Shown: in pieces, positions 11,301 to 21,702 of the stretch | How positions within the stretch are numbered: position 1 is the first letter of the stretch | Layout of the letters: every line of letters starts with the position of its first letter | NCBI GenBank assembly: GCA_023053685.1 | Contig: JALIGW010000003.1 | Location: forward strand, 144,601,665-144,665,664 | DNA length: 64,000 bases | Origin: Diadophis punctatus similis | Taxonomy: Eukaryota; Chordata; Lepidosauria; Squamata; Dipsadidae | Direction: 5' to 3' | Translations under genes and position numbers: made by a program | The notes under the pieces: model-generated | Seen by the model: the letters and a program-made list of their open reading frames with translations, nothing else | The model's database searches: none | Told to the model about the DNA's origin: nothing

Positions 11301-12431
11301 TCCCACTCGGAAAAAATCCACTTAGGGTTAGGGTTAGGCCTCCATTAATTTGGAGAGCAAAATGAACATTGCCAATGGATTCGGAGCCCAAAGGTATGGT
11401 TAGGAAGATGCATGGTACTTGAGTTTGCCTTATCTACATTTCCTGGCAAAATACATGGGAAAATCCCATTCGGGAACAATCCACTTAGGGTTAGGGTTAG
11501 GCCTCCGTGAATTCGGAGAGCAAACTGGACATCGCCAATGGATTCAGAGCCCAAGGGTATGGTTAGGAGTCTGCATGGTTTTTGAGTTTGCCTTATTTTT
11601 GTTCCCTGGGAAAATACATGGGAAAATCCCATTGGGGATAAATTCACTTAGGGTTAGAGTTAGGTCTCCATGATTTCATTGAGCAAAATGTACATCGCCC
11701 ATGGATTTGGAACCCAAGGGTATGGTTAGGAAGATGTATGGTATTTGAGTTTGCCTTATCTACATTTCCTGGCAAAATACATGGGAAAATCCCATTCGGG
11801 AAAAATCCACTTAGGGTTAGGGTTAGGCCTCCATGAATTCGGAGAGCAAACTGGACATCGCCAATGGATTCAGAGCCCAAGGGTATGTTTAGGAGAGTGC
11901 GTGGTTTTTGAGTTTGCCTTATTTAGGTTTCCTGTCAAAATACATGGGAAAATGCCATTCGGGAAAAATCCAGTTAGGGTTAGGGTTAGGTCTCCATTAA
12001 TTCGGAGAGCAAAATGTACATTGCCAATGGATTCGGAGCCAAAGGGTATGGTTAGGAGGCTGCATGGTTTTTGAGTTTGCCTTATTTACGTTTCCTGGCA
12101 AAATACATGGGAAAGTGTTAGGTCTCCATGAATGCATTGAGGAAAATGTAGATCGCCATTGGATTCAGAGCCCAAGGGTATGGTTAGGAAGATGCATGGT
12201 TTTTGAGTGTGCCTTATCTACATTTCCTGGCAAAATAAATGGGAAAATCCTATTGGGGAAAAATTCACTTAGGGTTAGGGTTAGGCCTCCATGAATTTGG
12301 AGAGTAAACTGGACATCGCCAATGGATTTAGAGCCCAAGGGTATGTTTAGGAGATGCGTGGTTTTTGAGTTTGCCTTATCTACATTTCCTGGCAAAATAC
12401 ACAGGAAAATCCCATTGGGGAAAAATCCATT
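8397..12431 (+). repeat. 163-bp satellite array with embedded telomere-like TTAGGG blocks
   Basis: About 25 head-to-tail monomers. Measured between the CCACTTAGGG landmarks (8551, 8714, 8877, 9040, 9202, 9364, 9527, 9689, 9851, 10014) the period is 162-163 bp. Most monomers contain GGGTTAGGGTTAGG, i.e. two to three telomere-like units in phase. They also share AATCCCATTCGGGAAAAATC, GTATGGTTAGGA and TTTCCTGGCAAAATACATGG. At least three monomer types alternate, differing after the telomeric block: GGCCTCCATGAATTCGG, GGTCTCCATTAATTCGG and GGTCTCCATGAATTCGTTGA. One monomer near 12115 has lost its telomeric block by deletion. Reading frames across the array on both strands are by-products of the repeat. 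Confidence 0.97.
9040..10013 (+). repeat. Higher-order unit: two nearly identical 487-bp three-monomer blocks
   Basis: Block 9040-9526 and block 9527-10013 are almost base-for-base identical. Both share a one-off AGGTTAGGATTAGG telomeric variant, AAAGGATTCGGAGCTTAAGG, a CATCCCAATGG deletion and AAAATCAAATTCAGG. I saw one clear difference (TATGTTTAGG versus TATCTTTAGG). Confidence 0.9.
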
Positions 12432-13805
12432 TATTGTAATCTAGATTGTATCATGAAAAAAACAGATTTTAAAAGTAAAAGAAAACTAGTAGTGGAATAT
12501 AAAATGCCTTGTCAATTATAAAATTAAAAAGTGATAAAACTATTTTTATCCACCAAGAAACTCTAATTCTGCTTGAATCTTACAACGTTTTCTTTACATA
12601 GCCGTCTTTGGAACAATAATAAAATATAGCAATGCTATTTTGTTTTTGGAGCAAGCAATTCACACTTACTCGATTTGCTATATTTTTCTTTTAAATGAAA
12701 TATTATTTGAGAAATACTGCAGGAAATATTTTCTTTACTTAAGGAAAATTCTTATAGATGCATTGCAATAGTTCACAATGATTAGACTGCAGATTTATTG
12801 CTATTAAAATTAATATTTCTTTTTATGGCTATAATGCTTTTAAGGTAGTTTTCACAACAATAGCATAACAATATTGTCGTATAAATAACAAAATCAGTAG
12901 AACTATGCCAATCTAATTTGAACTCTAGATTAAGAAATTCATAAGTGCCGTGTTCAATTGAAAAAACAATTAGATTATTTATTTATTGGAAATGAATGCA
13001 GAACATGAAAAGGAAAGCTGTAACAGTTGAAGCCCTACAGAAAGTCTGGACATAAAGAATTACAGGGTTTTTACTACAAGTTAGGCAATATTATGAGTTC
13101 AGAAAGAAGAGAAATAAAAAGGTATGTAATTAAAGAAAAGTAAAGAATGACATAGAAAACTGCAAACAAAACTTAAAAAAAGAGCAGCAGAATACATCTG
13201 AATCTTTTCTCAATTAAAACAACAATCTGACTGAACTCCCCAAATCTGTTTTCTGAATTAGATTCAACCATTCAGATTCAACCATTTAAAATACAAAATT
13301 AACTTTCAAATTCAATCAATACAAGTAAACCAAATTGACAATTCAAATCAGACGAGAGGTATTTCCTCTATCTTTAATAAAGCTGCAATCATGCACCATC
13401 TAAATTAGTAAAAACAAGTAAAGAGATGCGGGATTCAGATTTGACATGAGCAAGGGTGTGTACTATCTCTGTACTTAAAGAAGCCATATCTTTTCTTGGG
13501 TTCACACAGTAGCCACGTAGGTCAGGAAAAGATGCATTTGAGTTAAAGAAACATTTAAAAAGAGGAAGTGACTAGATGGAACAGGTGTTGCTGTCCTTTC
13601 TTTACCAACTTAATTCAGGCATGCATGTCCCAGAGCCCATATGCTTATCGTGAAAGCTCAGGAAAAGATACGGCTAATTTAACAAGTCGCCAACAAGTAC
13701 ATAAAGTGGACAACACCAAATCCGAAATACCCTTGCCTACTTTGATTCCAAATACTGCACACCAATGAAAAGCCTGAGGATTAGAAATGTAAAATCTAGA
13801 GCTAT
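12432..13805. other. Unassigned AT-rich sequence
   Basis: No supported gene, RNA or transposon. Only short frames occur. Confidence 0.6.
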
Positions 13806-14205
13806 CACTCTGCTAAATATCTAATTCCCACAACACTGTCTTATGCCCTGGGATGTCAAATCACTTAGTAGGGGTGCATTACTATTACTATTATCCTTCT
13901 CATCTTTCCTATTACCTATTACCTGTTTCCTTAGCTTTTTATGACTATAACTTTGTTGTTTGTATCTCATGAATTATGCTGATTGCTTTTATTTAGTATC
14001 CTATTATGGTTTATGTTGATTGATTATTTAGTATCCTATGACTATCATTGAGTGTTGTATCTTATGATTTATGATGGTTGTATTTTATGATCATGAACAT
14101 GATTTATCACTTGTTGGTTCCATGTACGTTGAGAGCTTATGCACCGGAGACAAATTCCTTGTGTGTCCAATCACACTTGGTCAATAAAGAATAAAGAATT
14201 ATATC
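13806..14205 (+). mobile_element. CR1/L3-type ('Snake1'-like) LINE 3' end, old copy
   Basis: Shares with copies at 21225 and 38450 the run from CACTCTGCTAA through TGACTATAACTTTGTTG, CTATGACTATCATTGAGTG and TTCCTTGTGTGTCCAATCA to a terminal CACTTGGTCAATAAAGAATAAAGAATT. More diverged than the other two and without an expanded ATTCT tail. Confidence 0.8.
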
Positions 14206-15495
14206 TCTATGGCCGTTAAACTTCAAGGAAATCTGTTATCTTTCCTCCAATCCTGAGGCTTATATTTGTACTTATAAGTTCTTTATTTTGTACTTATTAT
14301 TTTGCTTATAATTTAATTTACTTATAATTTACTAATTTTGCTTATGGATGTACTTATTTTAGTCCTCCCAGGGAAAAATCAAATGACCCAGCTGCTTCTG
14401 CCGCATAACCTCTTGCAAGCTAGTTTGACTGGAAAGTGGATTTTTCTAACTGCTAGAGTTACTCTTCCTGTAAAGAAAGTGAAAGATGCCTTTAACAGAT
14501 GCATTTAATCAAGAATACAAGCTCCTGCTGCTCTTTCCTAAAAGTGAAAGCAGGTTCGGGGTGCCCTCCTGGATGTCTAGGGGGGGGGGGAAATGGAATA
14601 CTTCTTGCTCCATTAACTGCTGTGTATGTATGGCCACTAGGATGACTAGCTGCTAAGCACTTTACTGCCCATCTACATCTAAGTCAGTGCTACTTAAAGC
14701 TAATCACATACTAACTACATATCCCAGTGACAAAGCTGCATTCCCACTCTGTCTGTATTGATCTCCCATCAGTCATTTGTAAGTGACCATGCCAGACATG
14801 GCCCTTGGGCATTTTTCCAATACAGAAGCCACTTAACATTAAAATTGCAGGATTGCTCTTGGCTGTTTTACAAGCCTTTATCAAAACCATTTAAAAATCT
14901 ACCCTTAATCATAATGGCTTTATGAATTCTTTTTACCTTTGAGCCTTGACCCCCTTTAACATGACAGAAATATTTGGATCGTCACTCCCATCGTAGTCCT
15001 CTTGGACCACACTGCAGAATGCTGGCTATATGGACCATTTATGATATTTTAAATTATTTATTTAAAAGAAAGAAAAATCCATTAAGTTTTACATTTAGCG
15101 AAGGATACATTGTGATGGTTTAATTTTGGGAAGTAGCAGTATTCCAAATAAATGGCATTCGTTCTACTGTTGCTCTATGTAGTTTAGAGAAAGCCGCAAG
15201 CAAAATCAGAAACAAATTGAACATGAAACAGAAACAGCTCCCTCAAGCATGGGTCAACTTTGCCTTGCAGTTGCTACGTATAATTTATGCTCTCCTATGA
15301 GGCATTCAGAACGACGGACAATTAAAAATTCAATTAAAACACTTTAGCAAGAAGAACAAGATTAAAAGACACACATGCATCATACAATACAGTACATTTA
15401 GAGGGTGACAAAGCATGTTATAGCAATAAAAGGCAGATGATATGGAACTGTCTTTGTGACCAGTTGAAAGCAAAATAACTGTTAAGGGACCATAC
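14206..15495. other. Unassigned AT-rich sequence
   Basis: Contains a G run at 14580-14590. No gene or recognised repeat seen. Confidence 0.55.
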
Positions 15496-15664
15496 CTTGA
15501 ATATTTAAAATTTTCTGGATGTATATGAAACAAGGCTTTCAACTGGAGCTTTAAATTGTGTGTGGCTGAGGTCTTCCCATATGGAAAAAGGAGACTTTTA
15601 ATGGTTTCTTCTGCTTTATTCCTCATCTGGAGAAGAAGGGTCTCAAACATGGCTTCTGTCTAAC
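15496..15664 (-). CDS. Candidate host exon with start codon (unidentified)
   Basis: On the minus strand a pyrimidine-rich CTCTGTTATTTTCAG acceptor is followed by 14 bases, an ATG in a reasonable context (GAAGCCATGT) at 15650, 51 open codons and a TCAAG|GTATGG donor. The predicted peptide starts MFETLLLQMRNKAEE and is basic and Leu-rich; I do not recognise it. An in-frame TAG precedes the ATG directly after the splice site, so this would be a first coding exon. The evidence is only splice-site and frame geometry, which can arise by chance in AT-rich DNA. Confidence 0.25.
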
Positions 15665-16053
15665 CTGAAAATAACAGAGAAGTAGGATATATAAATTCAG
15701 ATTCAGTCTTCTCTAAAACAATGGCCTCTGTACCTGAACCACAGAAAAGAAAATTTGTGCTACACTTCCTGGAATTTAGGTGCTTGCATGAGTAGCTCTC
15801 AGCCTCTGACTCAAGCATAGGCTTTTTTGGGTATAAAGAACTATTTAACATCTCAGAGATTGAAAGGTTCACAACCAATAAGTTATTCTTATGTGTTGAG
15901 ATATGAAGTTCAGCTCCGGCTCCAAGGAGTACTTGCATTATAAGGCCAAAGTTTTGTTCCAACTATGCTGGGATAAGGACTTATCATCTACCTGTATAAT
16001 TACTGAAATTCTGTCTTATGGCATCTCTTCTGCTCATTTAAATCTGCTTCTAT

Positions 16054-17175
16054 CTACAAGTCGCTCTTGATTTATGACCACAATTGACCTTGGAATTTTG
16101 GTTGTAAGTCATTGTGGTCAGTAAGTGAAACACCGACGTGCTTTATTCAATGATCACAATCCCAGTTCCCTCTATTGCAGTTGTTAAGTGATCATGTGGG
16201 TCATTAAGCAACAGCTTAGGTGTGAGGACAAGGCCTTGGGAGGTCTGGCGCTCACCAGCTTGTGGAAATCTGTTGTGGGTCAGAAGGCCTTGCCCAGCTA
16301 GGCCTAGGGATACATGGGTCTCCTCCCTTCCTTTCCATTCCCAAGAAGCCCATCTCACCATGCCCAGAAGGCCTTAGCCAGTGGTGCATGGATCTCTTCT
16401 CCCCCAAGAGGCCTGATCTTTTCCCTGCCCTACTATGTACAGGTCCATTTAGCTTTCCCTTTCTCTGCTGTGGTTGACAGGCCCACCCAGCTGATATGAG
16501 ACTTAACTATAAAGCTAGCAAAGGTAATCTTTAGCACTAGAGAGGCAATCTTTCTCAAAGCTGGGCAGGAACAGGAACTTCATTGGCTGAGGGAGAAGGC
16601 TAGCCAAGGCTTTCTGGGCATGGTGGGGCAAGAAGAAGCCAGGAAGGGAGGGAGGAGGTCTGCATCCATTAGGTGTAGCCCAGGGGTGGGTTCCGGTTTT
16701 CTTCGCTGCCAGTTCGCTCCTTCATGCGCCACGCGGGTGTGCACGCTTTGCACGCCGCCCGCGTGCTTTGCGTGGCCACACATGCATGTGCAGTGCTAAA
16801 AAACCAGCTTCTGTGCATGCACAGAAGCAAAAAACAAGATGAGCCAGTTTGGGAGCATGGCAGGCCTCGGTCGCTGCCAGTTCCAGCGACCCAGGCCACC
16901 AATTTACTACCGGTTCCATAGAACCGGTCCGAACATGTAGGAACCCACCTCTGGTATAGCCAGTTAAGCTCCCCCCCAATGGGGGTGGTGGAGTTTCAGC
17001 ACTTCTGTGGTCGTAATGGTGGATATGCTGCCAAGTACCCAAATTTTGATCATGGGATCATGGGAGTGCTGCAATGGTCAGAACTTCAGGCAGGGGTCAT
17101 AAGTCCCCTCATTCAGTGCTGTCATAATTTTGAATGATCGCTGAACAAACAGTTGTAAATCAAGGACTACTTGTA
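16054..17175. mobile_element. TIR element 'ctacaagt...gac tacttgtac', interrupted by a hAT element
   Basis: Degenerate ends CTACAAGTCGCTCTTGATTT and AAATCAAGGACTACTTGTA are inverted repeats of the same family as the elements at 40991 and 60455. Internal motifs such as GTGGTCAGTAAGTGAA and TCATGGGATCATGGGAGTGC match family wording. A younger hAT miniature element sits inside at 16681-16953. Confidence 0.6.
16681..16953. mobile_element. hAT-type miniature element
   Basis: Ends CAGGGGTGGGTTCC ... GGAACCCACCTCTG with 8-bp flanks GTGTAGCC (16673-16680) and GTATAGCC (16954-16961), one mismatch. Contains the CTTCTGTGCATGCACAGAAG palindrome. Confidence 0.88.
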
Positions 17176-17260
17176 CTTAGTTAACTTATGTTTGCTGGTG
17201 GAAAGAAAGCCTGTAGGCTGCTAATGAGATCACCCTTCAATCTAGGTGGCTGTTCTAGAT

Positions 17261-17531
17261 CAGAGGTGGGTTCATACCGGTTCGGACTGGTTCTATAGAA
17301 CTGTTAGTAACTTGGCGGCCTGGGTCATTGGAACCAACAGCGACCCAGGCCTGCCACGCCCCCAAGCCAGTTCTCTCAGCGGTGCCATAGGCACCTCCAT
17401 CTTGTTTTTTGCTTCTGCGCATGCACAAAAGCTTTTTTAGTACTGCACATGCCCGCGCACGCAATGCGCGCATGTCCGTGCGGCACGTCCCTGAGCGAAC
17501 CAGCAGTAGCATAATCCAGAATCCACCCCTG
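17261..17531. mobile_element. hAT-type miniature element
   Basis: Ends CAGAGGTGGGTTCAT ... AATCCACCCCTG with a perfect 8-bp duplication TTCTAGAT (17253-17260, 17532-17539). Same family as 16681. Confidence 0.9.
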
Positions 17532-17539
17532 TTCTAGAT

Positions 17540-19635
17540 CCACACTGGAAGACTATCCAGATCCAAACTATCAGATTAAATGGTATCTGTAAACACAATG
17601 GAAGCCTGGAAGACTAAGCAGTGTAATTCTATCTTACCAAAGATACTTCCAGCAAAATCTACCTGCTGCATTTTGTATTAGCTGTAATTCTGCCTATAAA
17701 AATAGACAGCAAGCATGTTATAACATTAAAGGGAGTGGTTCAGGAGTCAGGAGAACCACCGAGGACTGGGTAATCCTAGACCAGTTCCTCATTCTCAATA
17801 CTAATCTCCAACAAGTTGGCTGAAAAATGAAAATCTTTACTGCATCTTGCATTGAAAAAGTTTATTGTAATAATTAACAGTGAAAAGCAAATGGATCTTG
17901 CAACTAAGTGAGACAAATGTAGAGAGGAAGAACTGTCTACAAAAAGAGACCATTTCTTATTACATTTCTACCCTTTACATAATGTTGCTTCCTCCAGAAA
18001 GGAGTAGCTTGCCGGATATGTGTATATCTATTGAACAGATATTGTTTAATATAAATGCAACTGTTCAGCTGGTTGTTGAACAGTTTAACTGAAGAAAGAC
18101 ATTAGACCATTTTTGATCCCTATTGTTTGGTGAATACCTATTTCTGAATTTTTATTTATTTGTTTTCCTCAAAACAAAATAATCTTTCAATTCCAGAACC
18201 TGTATATTCTTCTATAATTATACATATTTTCTCCCTCCCTCCCTTCTCTCTCTCACACATATCTTTGTATATAAATATGTGGCCGTAGTGTAGCTATACT
18301 GAATTAAAATTCCTGGATAGAAGCTTTTTAAAGTGCTAATCTAGGGGAAAGGAAAATCAACATTCAAATGGTAATTATTTACAAAGTAAATTGATCAATT
18401 TGTCCTAAGCTCCATGAAAATGAACTGAGGTCAATCCACTTTGCCTATTAAGATCGTGAAGATATCTAGTTGGATTACTTTCACAGTAAAAGCATGTTTT
18501 CCACTGGGGTTTCACAAGAAAATAGAACATCAAACTCTGTTAGGCATCAAGAAAAATAAACTTTTTATTTTATTGCAAATTACCCAGCCAGTAAACTGCT
18601 CATGTAAATATTTTTCAGTTATTAACTTCTAATACAGTTGCCCTCCCTCAGGTCTATCAAACGTAACAGAACTAGCTTCAGTTTATTACTATTTCAATAA
18701 ATTGTAATCTTTACTCAGAGTTATAAAAATTACATACTACTTTGAATAAATAATTGGAATAGGCTTGATCCTTCAATTTTGTTTAGTAGGTAAAATGCTA
18801 AACAATGTCCAAGAATAAAATCTTACTTTGGCTATGAAATTTATCCACAAGGGTTCTTAGGTCAATTATTAACCATAAGAATAATTTATCACACCTTGTT
18901 GTTGAGGATAATAGGGGTTAGGGAGAGGGGTGGGCAAGAGACTAAGCAAATGCCAAGAGCATCGGAGGAAAATAGGAAGGAAGGAAGGAAATAATAATAA
19001 ATAACTTCAAACAAAGAGCTCAGTATATCAGGAAAGAGAAACTAAATCAAAGAGGAATATCCTCCAGGAAAACTTTAAATTCTTACATATTTGCTACTTC
19101 CAAAGCTCCATTGGTTCATGTGAACAAGGGTAAGAAGACAGTCCAGTTCATTAGCCAGGTAGATTTTGTTTTTCATATTCCATGTCCTACACAAAACTGA
19201 AATAGGGGAATCAACGGTACCAAGTTCAAGTATTGATGGCTGAATTGTTCAAATCCATAGTTTCTCATATGTGTCTTTGTGTGTGTAAGGCTTACCCCAG
19301 AACGCTACATTTGAGAGTTTATTGCTAGTACGATGAATATTGGTGTATTTCTACAGGCATCATAGGGGCATCCAAAGCAGGTATATCTATCACCCACAAA
19401 ATTATTAGTTTTTCTCCCTTTAATAAGCCAACAGGCTATTAACTTCAGAAGGAATTACATTTCAGATGCAAGAACCCAAATTATATTAGCCTTCTTACTG
19501 TAGCAAAAATGTACCAGTTATTTTAACAAGATGTGGAAAGGAATAGAATTGCTTTGCCCTTCCAAGCCCACTCAGAGATCTCCAAAAATCCTCCAGGGTG
19601 TTTCAGTTTAATTCCTGATCTGTAGAAGTTTCTTT
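17540..19635. other. Unassigned AT-rich sequence
   Basis: No supported gene or element; short GGAA tract near 18975. Confidence 0.6.
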
Positions 19636-20391
19636 CAGTGGTGAAATCCAATTTTTTAAACTACCGGTTCTGTGGGCGTGGCTTGGTGGGCGTGGCTTGG
19701 TGGGCATGGCAGGGGAAGGATACTGTAAAACCGTGATGGCGAGCCTATGGCACGCGTGGCACAGGTGGCACGTGGAGCCATATTTGAGTGCACGCAAGGC
19801 ATTGCCCTATGTCAGCTCCAGCGCGCATGTGTTCACTGGCCTTCCAGAGGGTGGGGGGAAGCCATTTTTACCCTCCTCAGGCGTCAGGAAAGCCTCCTGA
19901 AGCCTGGGGAGAGCGAAAAACGGCCCAACGGGCCTACCAGAAGTTTGTTTCCGAACTTCCGGTAGGCCCGTTGGGCCTGTTTTTCGCCATCCACAGACTC
20001 TGGAGGCTTTCCTGAAGCTTGGGGAGGGATAAAAATGGCCCAACGGGCCTACCGGAAGTTTGGAGGCTTCAGTGAGGCACCCCAGCTAAAAAAGGTTCGC
20101 TATCACTGCTGTAAAATCTCCATTCCCACCCCACTCCGGGGGAAGGTTACTGCAAAATCTCCATTCCCTCCTCACTCCAGGGGAAGGTTACTGCAAAATC
20201 TCCATCCCTCCCCACTCCAGGGGAAGGTTACTGCAAATCCCCATTTCCTCCCGATCAGCTGGGACTCGGGAGGCAGAGAATAGATGGAGGTGGGGCCAGT
20301 CAGAGGTGGCATTTACGGGTTCTCCGAACTACTCAAAATTTCCGCTACCGGGTCTCCAAAACTGGTCAGAATATGCTGAAACCCACCTCTG
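19636..20391. mobile_element. hAT-type miniature element (GTGGGCGTGGC subfamily) with nested insertion
   Basis: Starts CAGTGGTGAAATCCAATTTTTT and carries the CTACCGGTTCTGTGGGCGTG block and repeated GGGGAAGGTTACTGCAAAATC units. It ends GAAACCCACCTCTG. The interior is interrupted by a second hAT element at 19731-20108. No clear outer target duplication was found, so the outer boundaries are less certain. Confidence 0.7.
19731..20108. mobile_element. Nested hAT-type element (GTGATGGCGAGCC class)
   Basis: Inverted ends CGTGATGGCGAGCCTATGGC and GGTTCGCTATCACTG with a perfect 8-bp duplication CTGTAAAA at 19723-19730 and 20109-20116. The interior contains an inverted repeat around GGCCCAACGGGCCTACC / GGTAGGCCCGTTGGGCC (about 19921-19977). 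Confidence 0.9.
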
Positions 20392-20399
20392 GACAGTGC

Positions 20400-20668
20400 T
20401 CATCTCCATTTCCTAGCTGAAGGAGCCAGTGTTGTCCAAAGACGTTTCCATGGTCATGTGACCAGCATGAGTATATACTAAGGTGCAGGGAAGACTGTTA
20501 CCTTTCCACCATGTGGTGCTTATTTATCTATTTGTATTTGCAAGCTTAGAATTGCTAGCTTGGCAGGAACGGGAACAAGAACGGGAGCTCAGGCTATCAT
20601 GTGGTATTTGGCCTTGAACTTCCAACCTTCCGGTTGACAAGCCCAGCATCTTATCTGCTAGGGCAGGA
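20400..20668 (-). mobile_element. tRNA-derived SINE
   Basis: On the minus strand the 5' end reads as a decayed tRNA head: TGCCCTAGCAGATAAGATGC (A-box region) and AGTTCAAGGCC (B-box like). The body contains AGGAGCCAGTGTTGTCC and CATGGTCATGTGACCAGCATG on the + strand, which I recognise as a common squamate SINE body. Decayed. Confidence 0.65.
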
Positions 20669-21224
20669 CTTATTTTGGAATCATAGATTTTAAAAAATAT
20701 CATCCAGTTGCAGTTGTCTTTGGTCAGAAATAAATGGTTTTGCCATGTCACTTTAAATACATGATAAATAGGCCACCTGAGGTTTTCCAAATGACAGCCA
20801 ATCATACAAAAACAAAACAAAAGGACCCCAAAATCTACTGAATACCTCACTTTCAATACGGACTTTCTCATACAAACATCAAGGAGGAAGCATCATCATT
20901 GCAATGAAACACATAGTGATTACTGACTAATCATAAATACATCTAGTCTAATTTAGGAAGCAATTCCAGTTGGAAATTCTCAACTTTTGAATGGCAGTGT
21001 ATTAACTGGGGAACAGAGTCAAAGGAGGTCATATATTAACCTCGGAACTGCTTGGGGCGTTACAAAGTGCTTGGAGAAACTGCTTAATGAATACAATACT
21101 GCAAAAAGCGTGGGACTTTAAAACCAGACAGAAAGCAACCGTGATACACAGTTCAATTCTTTGTAAATTTATTCTGAAATAAATCACCTAAGTAAAATAT
21201 TGTGAAAATATTTACAGACACCTC
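20669..21224. other. Unassigned sequence
   Basis: No gene or recognised repeat seen. Confidence 0.5.
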
Positions 21225-21702
21225 ACATCCTGGACACAAACTGTTTCAACTCCTACCCTCAAAACGATGCTATAGAGCACTGCACACCAGAACAACTAGA
21301 CGCAAGAACAGCTTTTTCCCGAACGCCATCACTCTGCTAAACAAATAATCCCCTCAACACTGTCAAACTATTTACTAAGTCTGCACTATTATTAATCTTC
21401 TCATCGTTCCCATCACCCATCTCCTCCCACAAATGACTGTATGACTGTAACTTTGTTGCTTGTGTCCTTACAATTTATATTGACTGGTTCCTAATATGAT
21501 TTGATTGCTTATTTGTACCTGGACTATCATTAAGTGTTATACCTTATGATTCTTGACGAACGTATCTTTTCTTTTATGTACACTGAGAGCATATGCACCA
21601 AGACAAATTCCTTGTGTGTCCAATCAAACTTGGCCAATAAAATTCTATTCTATTCTATTCTATTCTATTCTATTCTATTCTATTCTATTCTATTCTATTC
21701 TA
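21225..21702 (+). mobile_element. CR1/L3-type ('Snake1'-like) LINE 3' end with ATTCT microsatellite
   Basis: The 5' part reads as an ORF2 C-terminus (CYRALHTRTTRRKNSFFPNA, then ITLLNK and a stop near 21348). A 3' UTR with TGACTGTATGACTGTAACTTTG and TTCCTTGTGTGTCCAATC follows, ending CTTGGCCAATAAA directly into (ATTCT)n at 21642-21702. This tail-to-microsatellite transition is known for the snake L3/CR1 LINE. Confidence 0.88.
21642..21702. repeat. (ATTCT)n microsatellite
   Basis: About 12 pentamer units seeded from the LINE tail. Confidence 0.97.

Noticed and set aside
8495..12395. Many 70-110 codon frames on both strands with similar peptides
   Set aside because: They are translations of the 163-bp satellite monomer; the same peptide recurs in overlapping frames on opposite strands.
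8397..12431. CENP-B box in the satellite
   Set aside because: ATTCGTTGACC and ATTCGGAGAGC share only the TTCG start; the required downstream A and CGGG positions do not match.
8397..12431. CRISPR-like array
   Set aside because: The repeat is the whole 163-bp monomer with no unique spacers, in a vertebrate sequence.
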